Below are positions 1-5,897 of a DNA stretch of 9,336 nt, in pieces (position 1 is the first letter of the stretch; every line of letters begins with the position of its first letter). The notes under the pieces were generated by a model. It worked only from the letters and a program-made list of their open reading frames with translations. It searched no databases and had not been told where the DNA came from. Both the position numbers and the translations under genes were made by a program. Source of the DNA: an uncultured Actinomycetospora sp. (lineage in GTDB: Bacteria; Actinomycetota; Actinomycetes; Mycobacteriales; Pseudonocardiaceae); the NCBI GenBank assembly GCA_902805495.1, contig CADCTH010000360.1:1-9336 (forward strand). The letters run 5' to 3'.

Positions 1-922
1 CGGTCGGCGCCGCGACCGGGGCCGGGGCCGGGGCCGACCAGGCGCCCGTCCCGCGCGCCGCCGACCACGAGGCGGTCCCCGAGACCGCCGCCCGCGCGGC
101 GACGGCCAGCTCGCCCGGGTGGCGATAACGCCGGTCGGGCTCCTTGTCCATGGCGGTCGCGACGACGGCGTCGAGGGCCGGCGGGACACCCGCGCGCAGG
201 GCGCCGGGCCGCGGCGGTGGCTGGTGGAGGTTGGCGTGCACCAGCTGGTGGATGCTCTTGCCGGGGAACGGCGCGCCACCGGCCACGGCCTCGTGCAGCA
301 CGCAGCCCAGGGCGTAGACGTCGACCCGGTGGTCGCCGCCCGCCCCGGGGCGGAACCGTTCGGGGGCCATGTAGGCCGCCGTGCCGATCAGCGTGCTCTG
401 CGACGTCAGGCGGGAGTCGTTCAGGCCGGCCGCGATCCCGAAGTCGATCAGGTAGGCGAACTCCGGGAGCTGCGCGCCCTGCTCCGACCCCTCGGGCCGG
501 GTGAGCAGGATGTTCGAGGGCTTGACGTCGCGGTGGATCAGCTCGGCGCGGTGGGCGGCGTCGAGCGCGGCGGCCACCTGCTCGACGATCGCGACGGCGC
601 GCAGCGGGTCCAGGGGTCCGGTCGTGGCGAGCACGGTGCCGAGATCGGCACCCTCGACCAGGCGCATGTCCAGGTACAGCTGCCCGTCGATCTCGCCGTA
701 GTCGTGGATGGGGATGACGTGGGGATCGGTCAGCCGAGCGGTCCTCTCGGCCTCGCGCCGGAAGCGCGTCGCGAAGCCGTCGTCGTCGCTGTGGGCGGCC
801 GCCAGGCGCTTGAGCGCGACGACGCGGTCCTTGCGGAGGTCCGTGGCCCGGTGCACCTCACCCATCGACCCGCGGCCGAGCAGGCCCTCGATCCGGTAGG
901 GCCCGAACCGTTCACCCGTCAC
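1..922 (-). CDS. Serine/threonine protein kinase, PknB-like (partial, C-terminus beyond left edge)
   Basis: This is a eukaryotic-type Ser/Thr kinase of the actinobacterial Pkn family, which phosphorylates protein Ser/Thr residues with ATP. About 307 codons are visible. The protein begins TGERFGPYRIEGLLGRG, and the Gly-rich loop GRGSMGEV spans residues 16-23. Other kinase landmarks are Lys38 in VALK, Glu57 of helix C, the catalytic loop HRDVKPSN with Asp132, DFG at 160-162, and GTAAYMAPE at 180-188. The activation segment holds Thr173, Ser174, Ser176 and Thr177. Thr173 sits where PknB has an autophosphorylated Thr, so self-activation is likely (family knowledge). All catalytic residues are intact. 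After the kinase domain the chain becomes an Ala/Pro linker and leaves the window without a stop, so any membrane helix or sensor domain is unseen. The GTG start at 922 is chosen because GGAGGGG lies just upstream and the kinase fold begins within ten residues. The gene follows the acetyltransferase gene after 63 nt; co-transcription is possible. Confidence 0.93.
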   Translation of the reverse strand, partial: MTGERFGPYRIEGLLGRGSMGEVHRATDLRKDRVVALKRLAAAHSDDDGFATRFRREAERTARLTDPHVIPIHDYGEIDGQLYLDMRLVEGADLGTVLATTGPLDPLRAVAIVEQVAAALDAAHRAELIHRDVKPSNILLTRPEGSEQGAQLPEFAYLIDFGIAAGLNDSRLTSQSTLIGTAAYMAPERFRPGAGGDHRVDVYALGCVLHEAVAGGAPFPGKSIHQLVHANLHQPPPRPGALRAGVPPALDAVVATAMDKEPDRRYRHPGELAVAARAAVSGTASWSAARGTGAWSAPAPAPVAAPT

Positions 923-924
923 GG

Positions 925-931
925 CCCCTCC
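925..931 (-). promoter_or_regulatory. Ribosome binding site of the kinase gene
   Basis: GGAGGGG lies on the minus strand, with 4 nt between GGAGG and the GTG at 922. The spacing is slightly short, but this is the best Shine-Dalgarno match near any candidate start and it supports the GTG. Confidence 0.5.
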
Positions 932-945
932 GCTCGTCGGGTGCG

Positions 946-979
946 TCGGCGACGCGGTGCCGCCCCGCTCGCGCGCCGA
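946..979 (-). terminator. Possible GC-rich stem-loop between the acetyltransferase and kinase genes
   Basis: On the minus strand, TCGGCGCGCG (979-970) pairs with CGCG plus CGCCGA (956-953 and 951-946). This gives a 10-bp stem with a single bulged T at 952 and a 13-nt loop. It begins 6 nt after the TGA of the acetyltransferase gene. There is no T-tract after the stem, so it would be an atypical terminator or a weak attenuator ahead of the kinase. In DNA this GC-rich, such hairpins can arise by chance, so confidence is low. Confidence 0.25.
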
Positions 980-985
980 TGGTAG

Positions 986-2260
986 TCAGAACCGGATGCC
1001 GTTCCAGGGCACGCTCGGGGCGGCGAACAGGCGCGCGAGCCGGCCCGCGGCGCCCGGCGTGAGCTCCTCGAGACGCCCGGCGCGGGCGAGCACCCGCGGG
1101 TCGACGCCGCCCAGGTAGACCGAGGCGAGCGCCGGGGCGTCGAGGGCGACGTCGGGCTCGTCGCGCGTGGACGCGGCCGCCGGGCTGACGGGGTCGGACG
1201 TGTCGAGCGCCCAGGCGCCGTGGGCGGGGCCGCCGGGGTCGTGCACGCGCAGCACGACCCGGTCGGTCACCGGGTAGCGGCGGGCGGTCAGGGCCGCGGG
1301 GACGTCGAGCACCCGCAGCCAGAGCATCTCGCGGCTGGTACCCAGGGTCACGGTCCGCGGGTCGGCGAGCAGCCAGGGCAGCGGCTCGTCGACCGACGCG
1401 TCGGACCAGGTCACGGTGCCGACGAGGTCGAGCGAGGCCAGGTGGCGCCACAGCTCGCGGTAGGACTCCGGGGTGGTCGTCTGCAGGTCGAGCACGGCGA
1501 TGTCGGCGACGCCCGTCTCCCCCCAGCCGCGCGCGACGCGGTAGACGACGTAGCCGCCCGGGCGTCCGGTGCCGTCCGACCACAGGACGGCGTGCCGCCC
1601 GCGGTCGGGCACCATGCCGGAGAAGCCCACCTCGCCGGTGAGCAGCGGCGCCCACGAGCCGTCCGCGCGGTCCAGCGACCCCGGGTGCCGGCGCCGGGCG
1701 CGGTCGGCCACCGGCGCGGCGGCGGGCCCGAGCTTCGCGACGTCGAGGGTTCGCAGGCGCCCGGTCGGCACCGGGTCGCGGAACGCCGGGAGGCGCGTGT
1801 CGAGCGACAGCGAGCGCGTCCAGGTGGCCAGCCCGAACCCGAACCGCTCGTAGAGCGCGCCCTGCGTCGAGGTCAGGGCGGCCACCGGGGTGCCGTCGCG
1901 GGCCGCCTCGGCGAGGTCGTCGGTGAGCACCGCGCGCAGCAGCCCGCGCCGGCGGTGGGTCGACCGCACGCCGATGGAGCTGACCGCGTCGACGCCCACC
2001 TCGCCCCCGGGCACCGCCATCCGCGCGTCCCACGAGCGCAGGGTGGCCACGGGTGCGGGGTCGGCGGTCTCGTACACCCCGCGCAGCCGCTGCCCCGCGT
2101 ACGCCGCGGCGGCCCGGGCCAGGTCGCCCGGGTCCATGCGCGGACCGAGGAACGCGGACTGCACCGCCCGCGTCCACGTGACGGTGTCGGCGTCCGCGGC
2201 GCCCTCGGCCACGTGCGGGACGAGGCGACGGACCTCGTGGCTGCGCGGCCCGGGGCTCAC
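986..2260 (-). CDS. GNAT N-acetyltransferase, Eis family
   Basis: This 424-residue protein has the size and layout of the Eis family (about 400 aa): two GNAT lobes followed by a sterol-carrier-like domain. In the first lobe, VSSIGVRSTHRRRGLLRAVL (about 93-112) is the acetyl-CoA pyrophosphate loop, with RRRGLL as its core. ALYERFGFG (135-143) matches the segment that in Mycobacterium tuberculosis Eis carries the general-acid Tyr126, here Tyr137. The chain ends in Phe, as in Eis, where the terminal carboxylate acts as base (family knowledge). Eis enzymes move acetyl groups from acetyl-CoA to amines, including aminoglycosides at several positions, and to lysines or polyamines; the natural substrate here is unknown. 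The GTG start at 2260 overlaps the rlmN stop as GTGA, implying translational coupling. No strong Shine-Dalgarno precedes it, which fits re-initiation. The family call is firm; aminoglycoside resistance is only a possibility. Confidence 0.9.
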   Translation of the reverse strand: MSPGPRSHEVRRLVPHVAEGAADADTVTWTRAVQSAFLGPRMDPGDLARAAAAYAGQRLRGVYETADPAPVATLRSWDARMAVPGGEVGVDAVSSIGVRSTHRRRGLLRAVLTDDLAEAARDGTPVAALTSTQGALYERFGFGLATWTRSLSLDTRLPAFRDPVPTGRLRTLDVAKLGPAAAPVADRARRRHPGSLDRADGSWAPLLTGEVGFSGMVPDRGRHAVLWSDGTGRPGGYVVYRVARGWGETGVADIAVLDLQTTTPESYRELWRHLASLDLVGTVTWSDASVDEPLPWLLADPRTVTLGTSREMLWLRVLDVPAALTARRYPVTDRVVLRVHDPGGPAHGAWALDTSDPVSPAAASTRDEPDVALDAPALASVYLGGVDPRVLARAGRLEELTPGAAGRLARLFAAPSVPWNGIRF

Positions 2261-3423
2261 GGCCGGGCGGTGGCCGCGAGCTGGCCGCAGGCCCCGGCGA
2301 TCTCGCGCCCGCGGGTGTCGCGGACCGTGCACGCCACCCCGCCGTCGCGCACCCGGCGGACGAACTCCGCCTGCACCGGCGCGGGGCTCGCGTCCCACTT
2401 GCTGCCCGGCGTCGGGTTGAGCGGGATGAGGTTGACGTGCACCAGGCGGCCCAGGTGCCGGTGCGCCAGCTTGGCCAGCAGGTCGGCGCGCCACGGCTGG
2501 TCGTTGACGTCGCGGATCAGGGCGTACTCGATGGAGATGCGGCGCCCGGTGACGTCGGCGTAGCGGCGGGCCGCGGCGAACACCTCGGCCACCGGCCAGC
2601 GCTGGTTGACCGGCACGAGGCTGTCGCGCAGCTCGTCGTCCGGCGTGTGCAGCGAGACCGCGAGCGTGACCTGCAGGCCCTCGTCGGCGAGGCGGTGGAT
2701 CGCCGGCACGAGCCCGACGGTCGACACCGTCACCGAGCGCTGCGAGAGCCCCAGCCCGGCGGGCGGCGCGTCGCAGAGGCGGTGCACGGCGTCGACGACG
2801 CGCCGGTAGTTGGCCAGCGGCTCGCCCATGCCCATGAACACGACGTTGGACAGGCGGCGCAGGTCCGGGCCCAGCCCACCGTCGCGCACGGCGGCGGCGG
2901 CCGAGCGGACCTGCTCGACGATCTCGGCGGTCGACAGGTTGCGCTCGAGCCCGCCCTGGCCGGTGGCGCAGAACGGGCACGCCATGCCGCAGCCGGCCTG
3001 GCTGGAGATGCAGACGGTGGCGCGGTCCGGGTAGCCCATGAGCACGCTCTCGACGAGCACCCCGTCGTTCGCGCGCCACAGCGTCTTGCGCGTGGTACCG
3101 CCGTCGCACTCGACCACCGAGGTGGGGGCGAGCAGCTGCGGCAGCAGCGCCGGGCCCACCGCGTCGCGGGCCGCGGCGGGCAGGTCGGTCATCGTCGCCG
3201 GGTCGCTCTCGAGGCGGCTGAAGTAGTGCCGCGAGAGCTGGTCGGCCCGGAACGCGGGGAGGCCGAGCTCGGCGACCGCGGCGCGGCGGGCGTCGGTGTC
3301 GAGGTCGGCGAGGTGGCGCGCCGGGCGCGTGCGCCGGGTGCCCGCGGGCGACAGCGACAGCACCGGCAGCGGGCCCGGCTCGGTGGCGGGCTCGGTGGCG
3401 GGCTCGGTGACGGGCTCGGTCAT
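2257..3423 (-). CDS. rlmN: Dual-specificity RNA methyltransferase RlmN (23S rRNA A2503 / tRNA A37 C2-methyltransferase)
   Basis: RlmN is a cytoplasmic radical-SAM enzyme that methylates C2 of A2503 in 23S rRNA and of A37 in some tRNAs. The product has 388 residues. The N-terminal helical domain is at about 33-100. The 4Fe-4S motif C-x3-C-x2-C is Cys145, Cys149 and Cys152 within SSQAGCGMACPFCATGQ. Upstream Cys138 is also in a family-conserved position. The SAM-binding GMGEPLANY follows. Near the C-terminus, Cys379 in GACGQL is the methyl-carrying/thiyl cysteine of the family, so the enzyme looks fully active. The ATG at 3423 overlaps the stop of the upstream membrane gene as ATGA, which favours this start. 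It adds an unusual TEPVTEPATEPATEP leader made by a 12-bp repeat. GTG at codon 21 is an alternative start that would remove the repeat. The 3' end overlaps the acetyltransferase gene by 4 nt. Confidence 0.97.
   Translation of the reverse strand: MTEPVTEPATEPATEPGPLPVLSLSPAGTRRTRPARHLADLDTDARRAAVAELGLPAFRADQLSRHYFSRLESDPATMTDLPAAARDAVGPALLPQLLAPTSVVECDGGTTRKTLWRANDGVLVESVLMGYPDRATVCISSQAGCGMACPFCATGQGGLERNLSTAEIVEQVRSAAAAVRDGGLGPDLRRLSNVVFMGMGEPLANYRRVVDAVHRLCDAPPAGLGLSQRSVTVSTVGLVPAIHRLADEGLQVTLAVSLHTPDDELRDSLVPVNQRWPVAEVFAAARRYADVTGRRISIEYALIRDVNDQPWRADLLAKLAHRHLGRLVHVNLIPLNPTPGSKWDASPAPVQAEFVRRVRDGGVACTVRDTRGREIAGACGQLAATARP
3377..3420 (-). repeat. 12-bp tandem repeat encoding TEPx units at the RlmN N-terminus
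   Basis: On the plus strand the unit ggctcggtggcg occurs at 3377-3388 and 3389-3400, with a one-base variant (ggctcggtgacg) at 3401-3412 and a partial copy at 3413-3420. On the coding strand it gives Thr-Glu-Pro-Ala/Val units straight after the rlmN ATG. The length is a multiple of three, so copy-number slippage would keep the frame. Confidence 0.9.
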
Positions 3424-4100
3424 CGCGACCGGTCCCGCAGCATCTCGACCAGGCCGACGCGGTCGGCCGCGGACAGCAGCACGAGGACGCCGGCGAGGAT
3501 GCCCAGCAGGCCCTGGGTGACGAAGCCGCCGCCGAGCATGGTGGTCAGCAGCGCGGACAGCAGGCCCGCGGCGACGAGCGCGAACCCCAGCCAGCGGGTC
3601 GGGTGCTGGCCGGTCGCGCGGCTGAGCAGCACGAACGCGGCGCCGGTGAGCACCAGCGCGAGCCCGGGCAGGAACGCCGACGAGCTGAGCAGGCCGAGCA
3701 CGAGCGAGGCGAGGACCACCAGCGCGAGCACGCCACCGGCGAGGCGGAGCACCTCGGTGGAGCGGGACGTGTCGAACAGGCGCGGGCCGCGGCGGCGGTT
3801 CTCGACCCCGATGACGATGGCGACCGCGATGCCGATCGCGAGCACGAGCGCGCCCGCGCCGCCCGCGCCGAGCCCGAGCGTGCCCACGGCGAGCCACACG
3901 AGCCCGGCCCCGAGCTCGACGAGCACGGGGTCGACCCGCACGGCGCGACCCGTGCGGCCCCGCCGGGGCGGCGGGCCACCGTGGCCACCGTGCCCGCCAC
4001 CGAAGCCACCACCGAAGCCACCACCGGAGCCACCACCGGGACCGCGTCCGTACGGCCCCGACGGCGGGCGGGGAGGGGGATACGACGACACGACATCCAC
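3420..4100 (-). CDS. Hypothetical membrane protein, six predicted helices with Gly-rich N-terminus
   Basis: I do not recognise this 226-residue protein. Residues 1-50 are a disordered Pro/Gly/His tail: a Pro-rich start (YPPPRPPSGPYG), then repeats of GGGF and GGHGG, then a basic patch RRGRTGR. The rest is hydrophobic, with likely membrane helices near 61-80, 82-99, 120-138, 143-159, 170-187 and 193-211. A polar loop ENRRRGPRLFDTSRSTE (100-116) separates the first and second helix pairs. The helices come as three similar-looking hairpins, which may reflect internal duplication (inference). There is no signal peptide, and no catalytic motif was seen. The GTG at 4100 is taken as the start; GTG at codon 4 is an alternative, and neither has a clear Shine-Dalgarno. 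The stop overlaps rlmN as ATGA, so the two are probably co-translated. The gene starts 46 nt after etfA, so it may have its own promoter or be read through from the ETF operon. Confidence 0.8.
   Translation of the reverse strand: MDVVSSYPPPRPPSGPYGRGPGGGSGGGFGGGFGGGHGGHGGPPPRRGRTGRAVRVDPVLVELGAGLVWLAVGTLGLGAGGAGALVLAIGIAVAIVIGVENRRRGPRLFDTSRSTEVLRLAGGVLALVVLASLVLGLLSSSAFLPGLALVLTGAAFVLLSRATGQHPTRWLGFALVAAGLLSALLTTMLGGGFVTQGLLGILAGVLVLLSAADRVGLVEMLRDRSR
3996..4040 (-). repeat. 12-bp tandem repeat encoding the Gly-rich tail of the membrane protein
   Basis: Plus-strand units gccaccaccgaa (4005-4016), gccaccaccgga (4017-4028) and gccaccaccggg (4029-4040) follow a 9-bp partial unit at 3996-4004. 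On the coding strand they give repeated Gly-Gly-Gly-Phe/Ser units. The repeat is in frame, so length changes would be tolerated. Confidence 0.85.
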
Positions 4101-4146
4101 GGTAACCCGACCCCGCGCCCGCCACGGACGCCAGCCCCGGCGGTGG
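4101..4146 (-). other. 46-nt gap between etfA and the membrane protein gene
   Basis: No TANNNT-type -10 element or T-tract terminator is visible on the coding strand. Only very short GC stems can be drawn. The gap separates the folate/ETF group from the membrane-rlmN-acetyltransferase group, but the sequence does not show whether transcription stops here. Confidence 0.4.
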
Positions 4147-5130
4147 TCACCGCCCGGATCGTCGCCGGAGCTCCGCGATCACCGCGGGCAGCACCTCGTG
4201 CACGTCGCCGATGACGGCCCACGTCGCGCGGGTGACCATCGGCGCCTCGGGGTCGGTGTTGACGGCGAGGATCGACCGGGCGTTCATGCACCCCACCCAG
4301 TGCTGGGTGGCGCCGCTGATGCCGCACGCGACGTAGAGGTCGGGGCTGATCCGGGTACCGGTGAGGCCGACCTGGTCGGCGTGCGGGCGCCACCCGTTGT
4401 TGGTGGCCACCCGCGAGCACCCCACGGCCCCGCCGACGAGCCCGGCGAGCTCCTCGAGCACGGCGTCGCCGTCGGCGCCGCCGACGCCGCGCCCGCCCGC
4501 GACCACCACCGGAGCGGTGGTCAGCGTCATGCCCGCCGCCCGGGGCCGGCGGTCGACGAGCCGGGCGCGGGGCACCGACGCGTCCAGGTCCGGGACGAGG
4601 ACGTGCACCGTGACCTCGTGCGCCGCGGCCGTCTCGCTCGGGACCGGCGCGCCGGGGCGCACCGTGGCGAGCCGGATCGGCGCGTCGAGGACGGCGTCCT
4701 CCAGCAGGATGCCGCCCGAGCGCTCGCGGGTGACCTCCCACGGCTCGCCCGGGCGGATCCCCGGGCGTATCTCCGTGCACGCGGTGGCGAGCGGCACCCC
4801 GAGCTCCGCCGCCGCCCACGCCATCGCCTCCGTGCTGCGGTCGGTGCCGGGCGCGAGCACCGCGGCGGGCCGCTGCGCCGCCACCAGCTGGGACAGGGCC
4901 TCCCCGGTGCACGACGGCGACCCGTCGGCGAGCAGCGCGTGCTGGAGCAGGTGCAGCTGCGCGACGCCGCGCTTGGCCAGGTCGTCGGGCAGGTCCCCGG
5001 CGTCGCCGACGGCCACCGCCGCCACGGGCACCCCGAGCTGCTCGGCGAGGTCCCGCGCGGCGGCGAGGACCTCGGCGGACTCGGCGGTGGGGGTCCCGTC
5101 GCCGTTCCTCTCGATCACGGTCAGCACCAT
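4147..5130 (-). CDS. etfA: Electron transfer flavoprotein subunit alpha (EtfA/FixB family)
   Basis: The 327-residue alpha subunit would hold the FAD of the ETF heterodimer, taking electrons from a flavin dehydrogenase and passing them to ETF:quinone oxidoreductase or a similar acceptor. The N-terminal domain I (1-190) is diverged. The C-terminal FAD domain is clear: AGGRGVGG (211-218), SR at 239-240, QVGLTG (253-258), SPDLYVACGISGATQH (262-277) and VNTDPEAPM (290-298). The human protein has QTG where this one has LTG; the Thr that contacts the flavin (Thr257) is kept but the preceding Gln is Leu. The ATG at 5130 shares one base with the etfB stop (TGATG), the classic coupled arrangement for subunits made in equal amounts. 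Its position behind a dimethylglycine dehydrogenase-like gene suggests a dedicated acceptor for that enzyme. It is not obviously a bifurcating ETF, but this cannot be excluded by eye. Confidence 0.95.
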   Translation of the reverse strand: MVLTVIERNGDGTPTAESAEVLAAARDLAEQLGVPVAAVAVGDAGDLPDDLAKRGVAQLHLLQHALLADGSPSCTGEALSQLVAAQRPAAVLAPGTDRSTEAMAWAAAELGVPLATACTEIRPGIRPGEPWEVTRERSGGILLEDAVLDAPIRLATVRPGAPVPSETAAAHEVTVHVLVPDLDASVPRARLVDRRPRAAGMTLTTAPVVVAGGRGVGGADGDAVLEELAGLVGGAVGCSRVATNNGWRPHADQVGLTGTRISPDLYVACGISGATQHWVGCMNARSILAVNTDPEAPMVTRATWAVIGDVHEVLPAVIAELRRRSGR

Positions 5131-5882
5131 CAGCGCACCATCCCCAGGTCGGCGAGGACGTCCACCACCGCGGGCGCCGCCGCGGCGCCACGTCCCAGCA
5201 CGACGGTCTCCGCGCGGGCCTCGGGCCGGTGGCGCAGCCGCAGGGTCCGCAGCCGACCGGTCGACAGGTCCGGGGCGATCACCCGGACCGTCGCCTTCTT
5301 CGCCCGCAGCCGTCCCTTGATCGTCGGGTAGCGCGGCAGGTTGAGGCCCTCGAGCACGGCCGCGACCGCGGGCAGCGGTGCCTCGTGCACCTCCACCCCG
5401 TCGGGCGCGTCGCACCGCAGGGTCACCCGGTCCCCGTCGAGCCCGATCCCCTTCACCCCGCCGACCACGGGGCGCCGCAGCGCGCACGCGACCCGGAACC
5501 CGACCTGCGCGTGCCCGGCGTCGGCGGAGGCCTCGCCGAACAGGACCACGTCGGGCGGCAGCCCGCGCAGCGCGGCCGTGATCGCCGCGGCGGTGGTCTC
5601 CGGGTCGGGGTCCGCGACCGGGTCGTCGACCCGGACCGCGTGGTCGGCGCCCATCGACATCGCGTAGCGCAGCTGCTCGTCGGCCTCGGGCGGACCGACG
5701 GTGAGCACCCCGGCGGAACCGCCGGTGCGCTCGGCGATGCGCACCGCCTCCTCGACCGCGCACTCCTCGTGGGGGCCGATGGTGAAGCCGAGGTGGCGGG
5801 TGTCGATCGCCGTCGCGTCGGCGGTCAGCAGGATCTCCGAGCCCACCGCGGGCACGCGCTTCACGCACACGAGGACGTCCAT
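5130..5882 (-). CDS. etfB: Electron transfer flavoprotein subunit beta (EtfB/FixA family)
   Basis: This 250-residue beta subunit is of normal family length. It starts MDVLVCVKRVPA, typical of EtfB, and continues with the conserved IGPHEECAVEEAVRI (35-49). The nucleotide-binding segment LFGEASADAGHAQVG (114-128) aligns with the part of ETF-beta that binds structural AMP in human ETF. The family signature lies around 158-175 (CDAPDGVEVHEAPLPAVAA). The recognition loop NLPRYPTIKGRLRAKK (181-196) is the docking element for partner dehydrogenases; Ile188 falls where human ETF has the key Leu195. The ATG at 5882 lies 7 nt after the stop of the flavoprotein gene, and its GGGGGTGA Shine-Dalgarno overlaps that stop, so ribosomes finishing the dehydrogenase can re-initiate here. 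It pairs with EtfA directly downstream. Substrate choice depends on the partner dehydrogenase and is inferred from the operon. Confidence 0.95.
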   Translation of the reverse strand: MDVLVCVKRVPAVGSEILLTADATAIDTRHLGFTIGPHEECAVEEAVRIAERTGGSAGVLTVGPPEADEQLRYAMSMGADHAVRVDDPVADPDPETTAAAITAALRGLPPDVVLFGEASADAGHAQVGFRVACALRRPVVGGVKGIGLDGDRVTLRCDAPDGVEVHEAPLPAVAAVLEGLNLPRYPTIKGRLRAKKATVRVIAPDLSTGRLRTLRLRHRPEARAETVVLGRGAAAAPAVVDVLADLGMVR

Positions 5883-5889
5883 GACCGGG

Positions 5890-5897
5890 TCACCCCC
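5890..5897 (-). promoter_or_regulatory. Ribosome binding site of etfB overlapping the upstream stop codon
   Basis: On the minus strand GGGGGTGA (5897-5890) is one mismatch from GGAGGTGA and lies 7 nt before the etfB ATG. Its last three bases are the TGA stop of the flavoprotein gene, which suggests termination-reinitiation. Confidence 0.65.

Noticed and set aside
119..985. A 288-codon plus-strand open frame over the kinase
   Set aside because: It is antisense to intact kinase motifs, has no domain and shows no ribosome binding site.
912..2177. A 421-codon open frame on the minus strand overlapping the acetyltransferase gene
   Set aside because: It is an alternative frame of the same DNA and is almost entirely Arg/Gly/Ala/Pro. 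The frame with Eis motifs accounts for the region.
4101..4146. Possible terminator hairpin between etfA and the membrane gene
   Set aside because: Only 4-5 bp stems (CGCC with GGCG) with variable loops can be drawn and there is no T-tract, which is no better than chance at this GC content.
2437..5331. A 964-codon open frame on the plus strand
   Set aside because: It runs antisense to rlmN, the membrane gene, etfA and part of etfB. Its translation is rich in Arg/Gly/Ala/Pro/His with no domain. Long antisense frames are expected in very GC-rich coding DNA, where stops are rare.
4147..5882. Electron-bifurcating ETF
   Set aside because: The neighbours are a demethylase-type dehydrogenase, not a butyryl-CoA-type enzyme, ferredoxin or quinone oxidoreductase. 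I could not see clear evidence for a second FAD in EtfB in place of AMP, so a conventional ETF is the simpler reading.
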